From the NCBI GenBank assembly GCA_039519185.1, contig CM076851.1, forward strand, positions 93,756,387-93,820,386: DNA of 64,000 nt, in the 5' to 3' direction. Position 1 is the first letter of the stretch. Each line of letters begins with the position of its first letter. This DNA comes from Astragalus membranaceus. Lineage: Eukaryota; Streptophyta; Magnoliopsida; Fabales; Fabaceae. Shown piece by piece: positions 1 to 10,680 of the stretch. The position numbers were made by a program, and so were the translations under genes. The notes beneath the pieces are model-generated. The model worked only from the letters and a program-made list of their open reading frames with translations. It was not told the DNA's origin and did not search any database.

Positions 1-286
1 AAGGGCGGAGGACGGGCCGGATTTCGACGGAGGGAGGACGGGGTGGAGGGGTTTGGGTTGAGCGTGGAGATGGTTTTGGGGTTTGGGTTGAGCATGGTGC
101 TGAGAGGGTGGAGACGATAGAGGGTTGAAACTGTTGTTTTATTTTTTTGTGTTTTTAATTTTTTGAATATAAAACTATTTATTAATATTAATATATAAAA
201 TTTTATTTTATAAAAAAAGGGGTATGTATCCGGTTCCGTATAGTAGAGTAGAGAGTGGTGTATTTAGTCCACTATAACATTTCTCT
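1..286. other. Unclassified flank, no gene seen
   Basis: The first 120 bases are G-rich with a short imperfect duplication (GGGGTTTGGGTTGAGC occurs at about 47 and 90). The remainder is AT-rich. No reading frame with recognisable content was found. Confidence 0.5.
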
Positions 287-295
287 TAAAATAAA

Positions 296-490
296 GGCTT
301 AATTACAGTTTTGGTCCCCCTATTATGACCAATTCTCGATTTTGGTCCCTGAACTTTTAATTTGACGATTTTGGTCCCCCTATTTTCCCAATTTGAAAAA
401 TCAAGGTCCCCCACCCCAATTTTGACTCAGTTTGACTGACCTATCCTACGTGGCAGCCCACGTGGACTGCCACGTAGGCGCACCCCCCCA
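296..490 (+). repeat. Left terminal inverted repeat of the MULE
   Basis: About 190 bp, matching the reverse complement of 1345-1539. It contains several TTTTGGTCCC blocks, a type of motif that recurs in legume intergenic repeats, and a nested palindromic CCTACGTGGCAG / CTGCCACGTAGG pair near its inner edge. Confidence 0.85.
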
Positions 491-779
491 CCCCACCCCA
501 CCCCCCACCCCCCACCCCACCCCCCTCTTCTTCCTCGTGACCCTCTTCCCCTCCCCCTCCATTGTTCCTCTTCACCCTCCCCCCTCCCACCCCCCACCAC
601 CGTGAACCCCCCCTCCCCCTCCACTGTTCCTCTTCCCCTCCCCCCTCCCACCCCCTCGAATCCACTCCCTCCTTCCTCTCATGCTCTTTCTCTCCTTCGC
701 ATCTCTCTCTCCTTCGCATCTCTCTCTCCTTCGCATCTCCCTCCTCTCTCAATCACCGATCCCCCTCGTTTTCCATCTC

Positions 780-870
780 CCGCTCGTCGCTCTCGCTCTC
801 CCTCTCCCTCTCGCTCTCGCTCTCCCTCTCGCTCTCGCTCTCCCTCTCGCTCTCGCTCTCGTCGCAGATC
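780..870. repeat. CTCTCG/CTCTCC simple-sequence tract
   Basis: Hexamer-like pyrimidine repeat in the centre of the MULE. It keeps several frames open on both strands and explains the Ser/Arg/Pro-rich pseudo-translations seen there. Confidence 0.8.
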
Positions 871-1344
871 GCTCTCTCCCGTCGCTCATCGCTCTCGCTC
901 GTCGCTCGCTCTCGTCGCAGATCGCAATCACAGTCGGAGGGGGTGGGTGGTGCGAATGGGGTGGGGGATCGGTGGTGGGTTGTGTGAAGGGGGTGGGATG
1001 GGGGTGGGGTCGGTGGTGGGTTGGGGTGGGTGGGTTAGGGTGGGGTGGGGAGGTGCGACGAGAGAGGGGAGGGGTTACGGTGAGCGAGGGAAGAGGTGGA
1101 GGGGGGGGTGGGATGCGAAGGTTGCGAAGGAGAGAGGTGCGAAGGAGAGAGAGGGTGTGGTTGTGGGGGGGGGGGGTCACGGAGGTGGGGGTGGGAGGGG
1201 GTGGGGTTGACGGAGGTGGGGAGGGAGGGGGGAGGGGAACAGTGGATCGGGTGGGGGTATCCGTGGGGAAGAGGAACAGTGGGTAGGTGGGGGGTGGGGT
1301 GGGGTGGGGGGGTGGGGGTGGGCTGGGTGGGGGGGGGGTGGGGG

Positions 1345-1539
1345 TGGGGGGGTGCGCCTACGTGGCAGTCCACGTGGGCTGCCACGTAGGATAAGTCAGT
1401 CAAACTGAGTCAAAATTGGGGTGGGGGACCTTGATTTTTCAAATTGGGAAAATAGGGGGACCAAAATCGTCAAATTAAAAGCTCAGGGACCAAAATCGAG
1501 AATTGGTCATAATAGGGGGACCAAAACTGTAATTAAGCC
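1345..1539 (-). repeat. Right terminal inverted repeat of the MULE
   Basis: Reverse complement of the left repeat with only a few mismatches (for example GATAAGTC against GACCTATC, and AAAGCTC against GAACTTT). It is followed directly by the second copy of the 9-bp target duplication. Confidence 0.85.
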
Positions 1540-1630
1540 TAAAATAAATAGGAAAAGTGAAAGAATAGAGAAGTAACTTGTATTAAGAACTTTAAAAGTG
1601 AGGCAGGCGGGAGGGTCAGGTGGATTTTTT

Positions 1631-1644
1631 TATATATAAATAAA
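1631..1644 (+). promoter_or_regulatory. Candidate TATA box of FATB
   Basis: TATATATAAATAAA lies about 1.1 kb before the FATB start codon and about 370 bp before the leader-intron donor, a suitable position for a start of transcription near 1665-1675. It is 83 bp from the right target duplication of the MULE. Assigned by position and sequence only. Confidence 0.5.
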
Positions 1645-1664
1645 GAAGAGGCTGGACGCCAATT

Positions 1665-1698
1665 CTGTGCCACTCACAATAGCTGGCCCTAACACACT

Positions 1699-1782
<84 letters not shown>

Positions 1783-2007
1783 CTCCTCGCCTCATAGTAC
1801 TTTTCGTTCAAATTCGGAAAAAAAATATAACAGAAACTAAATCCAGAAGGAAAACTAAGAGAGAGAAATTGAGAGAGTGTGTTGACACGACGGGAAAAAG
1901 GGTTGTTCTGTCTTTGCGTTTATTCGCAATCAAACAACATAAGCTTCTTCTCTTCTCACCGTTTCAACCCTTTTCCTCTTTTGTTTCTTTTGCTCTGCTT
2001 CTGTAAG
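1665..2007 (+). other. Probable FATB 5'UTR exon and leader-intron donor
   Basis: Pyrimidine-rich leader without a long frame. Two overlapping donor options lie in CTGTAAGGTACC (cut before base 2003 or 2008). The matching acceptor GCATGCAG ends at 2718, 14 bases before the start codon, implying a leader intron of about 710 bp. Leader introns are common in plant FATB genes. The 5' edge is a guess from the TATA position. Confidence 0.55.
1700..1781. repeat. TTA/ATT trinucleotide microsatellite
   Basis: About 27 uninterrupted ATT units. It lies downstream of the candidate TATA box, therefore probably inside the transcribed 5' leader of FATB. Confidence 0.95.
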
Positions 2008-2732
2008 GTACCAAACGCTGCGTTTTATTCTTTCTACCCTCATTTTCACGTCTGATCTAGCTCCACCTGTAGACGTACGGCTACACAGAAAAATGACCAT
2101 TCGAAACTTGGTTTCATTTTTTTTATTTTTTTTATTAATAAATGTCGTTTGTTTGTTTTACTAATAAATTAACGAAGCGTGGCATTGCGAGTTATTAATT
2201 TGTTTTTGTTTATTTTTCTGAATTTCGACGCATGAAGTTGTTGCTTTTCTTCAGATTGTCATAATTTGTGTGAGTTTTTCGCATTCAAATTTCCTTTTCT
2301 TTTTTATTTTCCTTTTATTTTTAATTTCCTTTGCCTGAACTCGTTTGGGCCTTTCAATGCAATCTTAGTTTCGTTGTTTTCTAGATTCGAAGTCAGATCT
2401 GCACCGACTTTTTTGCGCATTTATTGCATTTATTTATTTGCTAATTATTGGTGTATGCAAAATGTTCATTACAACTTTTTCTCTGCAATCTCATTCGTTG
2501 AAAGTTTGCAATTTCTGTTTTATGTTTTTCCTTTTTTAATAATTCTGTGTTGAAGGTTTGGTTAGGAGAGAAGAGATTTGTATGTTTGATTAGCTTTTGA
2601 AAACAGAAAACTGTTTTTAGAAAGAATAATCAAGCATATTATTGTTATCGATTGTTGTTATTATTACTACTATTGATTTTGTTGTTGTTATTGAATACTT
2701 TTTCTACTTTGCATGCAGTTGTGAAATTCAAT

Positions 2733-5700
2733 ATGGTTGCAACTGCAGCTACATCTTCGTTTTTTCCTGTTATTTCACAATTACCTGACAATGGTGGAAA
2801 ATCCTCTAAACTTGGAGGATTAAAATCCAAACAAGTCTCTGGTAGCTTGAACGTTAAGGCGAATGCGGCTTCTCCCAAGATCAATGGAACCGTGGTTGCT
2901 ACTACTACGCCGGTAGAGAAGGTGAAGGTTGGGGATGGTTCATCATCTCACCCAAGGACTTTCATCAATCAGTTACCTGATTGGAGCATGCTTCTTGCGG
3001 CCATTACGACAGTTTTTCTTGCGGCCGAAAAGCAGTGGATGATGCTTGATTGGAAGCCTAAGCGACCCGACATGCTCGTTGACCCTTTTGGTATAGGAAA
3101 AATTGTTGAGGATGGTCTTGTTTTCCGCCAAAACTTTTCAATTAGATCCTATGAAATAGGTGCTGATAAAACTGCGTCTATAGAAACGTTAATGAATCAT
3201 TTGCAGGTGAGATTTTGATTCGGTATTGTTGTTTTTGTAGCCAAACTGGTTGTGGCCTATGTTCATGATTAGATTTCCAATACTGAGAGTAGCAGCTTGG
3301 TGATTTTTTCTGTAGGCAGTTGACTTAGTTATTTGTGTTAACACAGGAAACTGCACTGAATCATGTGAAGACTGCTGGGCTTCTTGGTGATGGCTTTGGT
3401 TCTACGCCAGAGATGTGTAAAAAGAACCTGATATGGGTGGTAACTCGGATGCAGGTTGTGGTTGATCGTTATCCAACATGGTTAGTCAGTCTGAACTCTG
3501 AACTTTCCTTTTTAATTCAGCTGCTCTGTCTTCTTTTATGTTGGTGATTTTTACTATGCATATGGATGATGAATCTATAATGTCTAACTTAAATTTGTGT
3601 ACTTCTTTTGTTCTTTCTATTAGTATGCATGATGTTTCACACAATAGTCATAATAATTGGGAACTTGGGATTTAATATGAATATTTTAATTGTATTATAT
3701 GTTAAATTTTTCTGGGAAGGGGGAATGTGGCAGTGGCACCAATCGTTGGAGTTTCCATCTTGTGACTATGAGGTTACAGGTATGAGCAATGGGATCAACC
3801 TCTAACACTGCAAAGCAAGACTGCATGTAATAGACTTAGAATAGATCCGGCCTTTTTCCTTGGATCCCACTATGGCAAAAGTTTTATAGTACCAGATTAC
3901 CCTTCATGTTAAATTCTTCTTGGATGATAATAGATCTGATAAGCACAAGCTTCATGCATGATGAATTATGGGATGTTCTTTGCCTTGAGGCAATTATCTG
4001 AGCATGAAAAATAATATGGGACTAATCATAAATTTGTTGACCTACTTTTATAAAAATAATGGAAATTTCTTGAGTTAGTGCAGCTTTCATTATGGTAAAA
4101 ATTATAACATACACATGTTGCTTATTGCTTCGTTCACTTGTTATGTACCATCTGTTGTGGCTGAGACTTAATAATCTTTGGCTGTTTAGGCATGCTGGTC
4201 TGTAATGCTAGGAATAATGTGGAGTATTTTGAATTTGTTCATCTGAAGCTGAGCAATTCTATATTTTCTTCAGGGGTGATGTGGTTCAAGTAGACACTTG
4301 GGTTTCTGCATCAGGGAAGAATGGTATGCGTCGTGATTGGCTTTTACGTGACGTAAGAACGGGTGATATCTTGACAAGAGCCTCCAGGTAGAAGTCAATT
4401 CTGGAACTTGTCCCTTTCTTCCTCTGCCATTAGACATGTCTAAAGTGTTTTTCTCAATCTGAATGTGCATGCCTGGTGATTGGACATCGTTTTAATCTTG
4501 CAAGCTTTATTACGTTATATGTATTATATGTATGTTATACTTATTTTATTCTAATTCACCACTATTGAAAATTTAATATTCAGTTTTTTTTGTCATGCAT
4601 TTTCAATACACTATAGATTTAATTGCACCAGTTAATTATTGAAGTATCTTTCACTTTCACCAAAGAAGTTGTGGTTCTACCAACAGAATATTATATCTTA
4701 AGTTGTACATGCTACTTGGCTCTGATAACTAATGTATTTTATCACCTCTTGGGTTTTGGTTTTGATGTTCAACAGTGTTTGGGTCATGATGAATAAACTG
4801 ACCAGGAAACTGTCTAAAATGCCAGAAGAAGTTAGAGGAGAGATAGAGCCTTATTTTGTCAATTCTGATCCAGTTGTCCAAGAGGATAACAGAAAAGTTC
4901 CTAAACTTGATGATACAGCTGATCATATTCGCACCGGTTTAAGTGTATGTTTTTCTAATTGTTATACTTGATTTTCCTTTAGAAAATCTCAGATGTTTTT
5001 TTAACACTTATCTCTAATTTCAGCCCAGGTGGAGTGATCTAGATGTTAATCAGCATGTTAACAATGTGAAATACATTGGGTGGATTCTGGAGGTAATTTT
5101 GTGTTCTTGTATTCATATATCTACTCCCCTCCTTGCTTTCTCTTCTCTTTCTTTCTTTATTGGGTGGATTTATTAATAGGGACCATCTGACTGGTCTGGC
5201 ATTATTATGTATAATTTATGCATGACAGATGATTGACAGGGAAGTTAAAATCGTTTGAAGACAGTATTTAATTAGCTGGAATAGTTGATAGCATTTGAAC
5301 TTTTGAAGTGTCATACTCATATATAAGTAATTTGGGCCACCATAAATGGCTTGAAACACGTAGGATTAGATAATCGAGTGGAAAAGTACAAAAATATATA
5401 ACAGCATACTTCTATGTTTGATTTATGTATCGCTTAATAATTGCCCCCCCCCCCCCCCCTGTATTGGGGTGTGGAGTTATCTGAGAGAAAAACTTAATAT
5501 GCAATTTGTTTAGTTAGTAGCTTAACCAAAGGATTGTGCTTTGATTGGTACAGAGTGCTCCACAGTCAATTTTGGAGAGTCATAGGCTGCATTCCATGAC
5601 TTTGGAGTACAGGAGGGAGTGTGGCAAGAACAGTGTGCTGCAGTCCCTGACTGATGTCTCTGGTGCTGACATGGGCAATTTAGCTGGCGGCGGTTTCGTC

Positions 5701-5823
5701 GAGTGCAAGCACTTGCTTCGACTTGAAGATGGTGCTGAGATTGTGAGGGGTAGGACTGAGTGGAGACCCAAACCTGTCAACAATTTTGATGTTTTGAATC
5801 AGGTTCCAGCAGAAAGCACCTAA
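2733..5823 (+). CDS. FATB: Palmitoyl-acyl carrier protein thioesterase, chloroplastic (FATB)
   Basis: Hydrolyses saturated acyl-ACP (mainly palmitoyl-ACP) in the plastid, releasing free fatty acid for export. Coding exons are 2733-3206, 3347-3480, 4274-4387, 4776-4944, 5024-5092 and 5554-5823, all with GT..AG borders and compatible phases, giving 1,230 bases and 409 residues, the usual FATB length. The N-terminus starts MVATAATSSFFPV, typical of plant FATB, and is Ser/Thr-rich like a transit peptide. A hydrophobic anchor follows at residues about 84-101, then two hot-dog domains. The catalytic signature D-x-N-x-H (D304, N306, H308, in exon 6) is followed by E342 and C343, matching the spacing known for the family. 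The start at 2733 is chosen by homology; an in-frame upstream extension would be intronic. No frameshift or missing key residue was seen. A C16 run sits in the last intron (5444-5459). Confidence 0.95.
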
Positions 5824-6653
5824 TTTTTGACCCACTAATTACGGGAGTGGCATGATTCCTGTTGCTTTGTGCAGTAGCTTGGATCTCACCTCTGGAGAGA
5901 GCCTTGCTTGTTTTCATCAAATCTACATGTTTTGAATATTTACTAATTTGTGTTGATTTGACGGGTAGGGAGGGGGTGGGGTTAGTAAAATCTCATTCTC
6001 ATTGTAATTAGCTCGTGCTCTACTCTCCATCTTCCATTTCATATGTGGTTATGCTACTGATAGGTGGTGTCTTCAATATTTAATTGTTTCATCAAAATGG
6101 CTACGCATGTAAATTTCGTTGTGGTTATGATTATCATTATTATTTATCCTTTTCCCACATCTGAAAGATGTAAACATTGCAATGTACAATTATTATTCAT
6201 CCTCCCACATCTGAAAGGTGTAAACATAGCAATGTACAATAACTGCTATGTACAATAACTTGTAGTCAACAATGACTTTTTCCGTATTTTATTTTTCCAA
6301 TGTAAGCAGCGGTTGCTAGTGTAATTGGGTCATGTATATACAAATTGCATCTCTAAATTAAATAATCATATTATTTATTTTATACAACTGTGACTGTGTA
6401 GCGTACTCTAGCTTCCATGTCATTGTTCCATGTAGGATTTATTAGGAGTATACATGTTTAGATTGGTGGTATGAGATGGAATGAAGTGAAATGAATGAAG
6501 GTGAATCTTATGATGTTCCATTATTTGGATATTTAAAAAAAAAAGTGGATTAGAGTGGTAATTAGTGGAATCATTCCATTACTTATCCTCACTTTTCTTC
6601 CAACCAATTTGGGGGTATGAAATTAAATGACTCATCGACTAAATTATATAAGA
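5824..6653. other. FATB 3' flank, AT-rich
   Basis: Contains the probable 3'UTR (to about 6050) and an imperfect tandem duplication of about 49 bp at 6151-6245 (CCCACATCTGAAAG..GCAATGTACAAT twice). No further gene was seen. Confidence 0.6.
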
Positions 6654-6952
6654 GAAATGCTAGTGTTATGGTTTTTAGAAGACACCTTTATTTTGGTTGA
6701 AATTTATATGGTTCTTGCCAAATTTACATGAGATCTACATGATTTAGTGAAAATCAACTGAAAGTCGCATGTCAAGTGAGTTTTAGAAACTGCTAACTAA
6801 CACTTTCTAACACTCATTTTCCAACATGCACACTCTTATTGGTTGAGCTTCAAGTGAGTTTTTCAAAATCATGTAAGTCGCATGTCAATTTGGTGGGTTG
6901 AGTTCATATGATGAATTTCAGCCTAAGAAAGAGTATGTGGCCCTAGCATTTC
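6654..6952. mobile_element. Candidate MITE, about 300 bp
   Basis: Begins GAAATGCTAG and ends with its reverse complement CTAGCATTTC. The inner part of the ends also pairs imperfectly (GGTTGAAATTTAT against GGCTGAAATTCAT), giving terminal inverted repeats of about 50 bp. The target duplication is unclear, so the superfamily is not assigned. A looser inverted pairing (TTCCATT.TTTGG) flanks it at about 6515 and 7035, possibly an outer element. Confidence 0.4.
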
Positions 6953-7159
6953 CAACATAATTGTGTTTTTTAAATAAGGGCAAAAATGAAATAAAAAGTT
7001 ATAACTCATTCCATTTTGTCTGTGCCAAACAATGGAATATAATGTTGTTTTTTGTTTTCTCTTCTAAGTGACAAGTCTTGCCCTAGTGGTCATTTTGCTT
7101 TTGGTTTTGGTCTAATCTTGAAACGTCGCCGTGGAAACTCACGGTTTGGCCAATCTATC

Positions 7160-7870
7160 AGTAGAAGAAGAGTAGGATGTGGTGGTTAGTGTTCAAGATG
7201 CTAGAATGGAGGATAACAATCATGTCCTATGTCTAATGGGTCGCTTCCTTACAGATAGACCGATCAGATTTCACATAATGAAAGAAAGAATGGTGGGAGT
7301 GTCGAGACCTCTTGGAGGAGTAGCCATCAAGGAGGTGGAGCCAGGTCTGTTCATGTTCCAATTCTTCCATCAGGTGAATGTATTGTACACTGAGTCCTCA
7401 GGGGATGATCTTGGTATTTTGGCAAACATATTCTAATAGTGTACGTGATGCAACAAGAGCTCATGCCTCATCAAGTGCCTCTGTTTACCATCCCACATTG
7501 GATGCAGGTTCATAACATATGTCTGAAGCAGTTGGTAAGAGCTTGGCTAGATGTCTTGGTGAGTTTTTGGACTATGATGCAAATAATAAATAGAGTTTCT
7601 GGAGGTTGTTAATGCGCGTAAGAGTATTGATGGATATGAGTGAGAACAAAGAAACTAAGGAAGGAAGGTGGAGAAGCAGTTTTGGTCTACTTTAAATATG
7701 AGAAGCTTGGAAACATCTACTACTTGTGTGGTCGTTAGGGTCGCAACGATTATTTTTGTCCAAAACTTCTTACCATGAATGGAGATGACGGGACGAGAGC
7801 TCAAGGCTGAAGCAAGGAACACCCACGGATTCGCAACCAATCGTTGGCTCAGTGAAGACGCCACACAAGT
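7160..7870 (+). pseudogene. LINE ORF1 remnant (DUF4283 and zinc-knuckle region)
   Basis: Translation around 7179-7436 contains LCLMGRFLTDRPIRF, then GGVAIKEVEPGLFMFQFFH, the core of the DUF4283 domain of plant LINE ORF1 proteins, which bind RNA. After a frame change the downstream region retains WMQVHNIC and, near 7700-7770, YEKLGNIYYLCG..FCPKLL, the zinc-knuckle neighbourhood of the same protein with its spacing disturbed. Several stop codons make it non-functional. Confidence 0.75.
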
Positions 7871-7974
7871 CAGCAAAACCCTAGGGAGGGATTCTCGGCA
7901 TAATCATTGGGACTTGATAAGGGCTTAAGGTAACAATTCAAATGTTGTTGCAACAGTTGAAGCAAACAGTCCCA

Positions 7975-8112
7975 GAAGGGTAGCTCACGTGGTTGAGTGA
8001 AAGGGACATCGTTGGTGGAAAAACGTAGGCATGCGGGGTTCGAACCCTGCTCCCCCCTCCCCTCTAACAATTAACACACTAATTACTAACCACTTTGCCT
8101 ATCTAAAAAAAA
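7975..8112 (+). mobile_element. tRNA-derived SINE inserted in the LINE
   Basis: Has internal RNA polymerase III promoter elements: an A-box-like AGCTCACGTGG at about 7983-7993 and a perfect B box GGTTCGAACCC at 8037-8047, 45-50 bp apart. A tRNA-unrelated tail ends in an A-rich run (about 8105-8112). It lacks acceptor-stem pairing, so it is not a tRNA gene. Target duplications are not obvious. Confidence 0.65.
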
Positions 8113-9058
8113 TAAATGCTAGTGAGAATTTTACGCAAAGAATGATCTCAACTTTCAAAGGCCCACAATCACTCTTTGTAGGGACCAAGACCAAGGGGAT
8201 AGAGAACATGGCTACTAATAAAACCAGTAACAATCAATCAGGCCGGCCACATGAGTAATAAGGCGCAAGAGGTGGGGAAAGTGCATAATGCTGTGAACAG
8301 AGAAGACCTTACCATGGAGGATAATGATGAAGCCACGTGCGATGTTACAAATAATCATAAAAAGGGGGAGAGAGCTCTGAACACCCGCTTTGGAAGATCT
8401 ATGGATTTCGTGAGGCATATCAATTTATTTGGAGTAAGAGAATGGGTACTCCAGATGCTAAGCCGGAAAGACCAGATCGTGAACTAGAACCTTAACTCTG
8501 GTTGGATACCTTCCCTAATAAAAGACTAAAAAAGCAGTTATAGATCACTCAGACCATACTCCTCTTTTTTGAACTCTTTATGATCAGAGGAACCTTTTAA
8601 ATGTGAAAGCGCTTGGCTGGATGAACCAGATTTGGACGCAGTAGTAACGAGAGGATGATGGAGTGGCACTAACGGTGGTGATGTTTTGCAGCGTCTCAAG
8701 AGCTGTGCACCAAAGAGATTAATGTTTGGGGTCGTAATTTACGATTACATTATAGGAGTGGTATTGAAGCTTGTAAAAGAGAAATGCAAGCACTTCGTGA
8801 AAGCACGGATGAGGAAGCTGCTGTGAGATACAAAGAAATCCAAAAAAGTGTTATGCAAGTGCTCGGATAAGAAGAAATGAGATATGACAGCTTAAAAAGG
8901 ATAATGGCAGCATGGTACAGGAAGAAAATGAAATGTCTGACGTGGCCAAACAATATTTCACCAACTTGTTCCAATTCAAACAAGCTGGGAATTTCGAATG
9001 AAACACATGTCGTGTGTGATCACTGATATGGATAATGACACCTTAATAGCACCACTCA

Positions 9059-9423
9059 ATGGATGAATTTCGAATTGCATTGAGCCAAATGCACGTGGAA
9101 AAGTCACAGGAGCTTGACGGATTGAACACAACCTTTTGCAAGAGGTTTTGGGACCTATGTGGTGTTGAGGTATTTCATGCTAGTCAAACTTGGCTTGATC
9201 AACATCTATTTCCTATTAATTTAAATGACACCAATGTTATCTATAAATTACTTTCCAAAGTGCTAGCAAACAGATTGAAAATAGGATTGAGATCTAAATG
9301 CATTTCTCCTCAAGAATCTGCTTTTGTTGATAATATGTCTATCCTAGATAATGCTATGGTTTCTATAGAAACTATTCATCACATGAAATGTAAAACTAGT
9401 GGCAAAGTAGGGGAAGTGGCCTT
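9059..9423 (+). pseudogene. LINE reverse transcriptase, N-terminal part (broken)
   Basis: Retains the plant L1 pattern ALSQMHVEKSQELDGLN..FCKRFWDLCG, then YKLLSKVLANRLK and SAFVDNMSILDNAMVSIE, that is the fingers region before the first catalytic aspartate. It lacks the segment normally between the last two blocks (a deletion after LNDTN). The frame is then cut by the insertion at 9424. Confidence 0.75.
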
Positions 9424-9659
9424 AATTGCTTCTCTGTGTTTTTTCCCTTCTGGTTCTTTAGTTGCTTCTTCAGGTGCCCATATAGATACTTCATGTAGGA
9501 TTTGGTGTGTGTGGGTTGTCTTTATCTAGAGTTTTTCAGACTAGATCCCCACCTATTTCCTGGTGTAATCATTTTCTTTTAGCTTTAGCACGTGATTGGA
9601 CACCCTCTCAAATCCTTCATAGAATGTGGGGGAGTGTGTATTAATGATGTGAGCTAATT
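9424..9659. mobile_element. 236-bp insertion of unknown type inside the reverse transcriptase
   Basis: It splits the LINE frame exactly where the sequence GGAAGTGGCCTT (9412-9423) is repeated as GGAGGTGGCTTT (9660-9671), an imperfect 12-bp duplication. The ends show only a weak inverted similarity (AATTGCTTC against AATTAGCTC). The family was not recognised. Confidence 0.5.
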
Positions 9660-10318
9660 GGAGGTGGCTTTGAAAATTGATATAAGCAAAGCCTATAATA
9701 GAGTAAGTTGGAAGTATGGATAATCACTTATGGATAAAAATGGATGATGATGTGTTTGCAATTTGTTGAATACCAAATTCAGGTGAATGGTGAGAGTGTG
9801 GGGGCAGTGCATTCTAGAAGGGGGATCCTCTCTTTCCATATATTTTCTTTCTTTGTACTAAGGGGCTCACCATATTAATCAAAAGCGTAGAGGCAACAGG
9901 AGATATCTATGGTATCAAAGTGTGTTTGGGTGCCCCAACCCTTACAAACTTACATTTTGCTGATGATTGTTTCCTTATTTCGGGACTAATGAAAGAGAAA
10001 GTCAGAGAAAGTCAGCTAACGCAGGAAATTCTCACTGCATATGAGAAGGGCTCGGGCCAGGCTATCAACATGCAAAAATCAGAAATTTTTTTCAGCAAAA
10101 AGCAAGAAGACTGTGAGCAGGTGTCCAAGAGTGTTTGGGTGCATGAAAATATCGAGGCTTACCTTCTATGGTGGGAAGAAAGAAAAAGGCTATCTTCAAC
10201 TAACCTCCATGGCAGAGTGTGGATCAAAATCCAATCTTGGTCTAATAAGCACTTGTCAAAAGCAGGAAGGGAAGTTCTTATCAAATCAGTAGTTCAAGCA
10301 ATACCAGCTTATGTATGA
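9660..10318 (+). pseudogene. LINE reverse transcriptase, C-terminal part (broken)
   Basis: Continues with VALKIDISKAYNRV, then after frame changes NLHFADDCFLISG, the palm motif with the two catalytic aspartates (9920-10000), SGQAINMQKSEIFFS and a thumb-like W..K..LSKAGREVLIKSVVQAIPAYV. It stops at 10318. RNase H is absent. Typical of a dead plant L1 copy. Confidence 0.8.
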
Positions 10319-10680
10319 GTACCTTTCTCATTCTGACTTCACTAGGGGAGCTCAACTTAATCACAGATATTTTGATTAATGATATGAATTAAGTTTGTTT
10401 GCCTAAAATCATATTATTTTGAAATAAAACCTAATATTTGATTCCATATCTTCAGCAATATCAATGTAGTAAAAAATAAAGCAATGGCAAGACATATCAA
10501 GGGAGCTCGTTGATATTTTCAATTTTTCACATTTAATTTTATAATTATGTAAAAAAGAGAGAAAAAGGGTTTAATTGGTACATGCTATTGTAGTAAAAAA
10601 ATTTACACCACCAACTAATAAAAATTTATGGTAAAAGTGACTTTTAAAGTAGTTGAAATAAAGTCAACCTTTTTTATGAC
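10319..10680. other. AT-rich spacer, nothing recognised
   Basis: Low-complexity AT-rich sequence between the end of the LINE and the left LTR of the next element. Nothing gene-like was seen. Confidence 0.6.

Larger units (their letters stand above)
296..1539. mobile_element. Non-autonomous Mutator-like (foldback) element
   Basis: The element is 1,244 bp, starts GGCTTAATTACAG and ends with the exact reverse complement CTGTAATTAAGCC. It is flanked by a perfect 9-bp direct repeat TAAAATAAA at 287-295 and 1540-1548. A 9-bp target duplication with terminal inverted repeats of about 190 bp is the signature of Mutator-like elements. The interior encodes nothing credible: it is C-rich on the left (483-680), a CTCTCG-type simple repeat in the middle and G-rich on the right (950-1350), so the inverted symmetry continues inward as low-complexity sequence. 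Open frames here are artefacts of base composition. Only about three mismatches were seen between the terminal repeats, suggesting a recent insertion. The right end lies about 80-85 bp before the TATA-like sequence of FATB. Confidence 0.85.
7080..10318 (+). mobile_element. Decayed plant L1-type LINE
   Basis: A degenerate non-LTR retrotransposon read on the + strand. In order it has an ORF1-like DUF4283/zinc-knuckle region (about 7160-7870), an endonuclease region too decayed to recognise, and two parts of a reverse transcriptase (9059-9423 and 9660-10318). It is interrupted by a SINE at 7975-8112 and a 236-bp insertion at 9424-9659. Multiple stops and frameshifts are present. No poly(A) tail or target duplication could be placed, so the outer limits are approximate. 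Confidence 0.8.

Noticed and set aside
427..1403. Several open frames of 70-200 codons on both strands
   Set aside because: They are Ser/Pro/Arg/Gly-rich translations of the low-complexity interior and inverted repeats of the MULE.
5444..5459. C16 run in the last FATB intron as a functional element
   Set aside because: A homopolymer in an intron, prone to length error; no evidence of function.
6460..7045. Outer transposon enclosing the candidate MITE
   Set aside because: The inverted similarity (TTCCATT.TTTGG) is too short and no target duplication was found.
7981..8055. tRNA gene
   Set aside because: Has a perfect B box and an A-box-like motif but no cloverleaf pairing or acceptor stem; fits a SINE.
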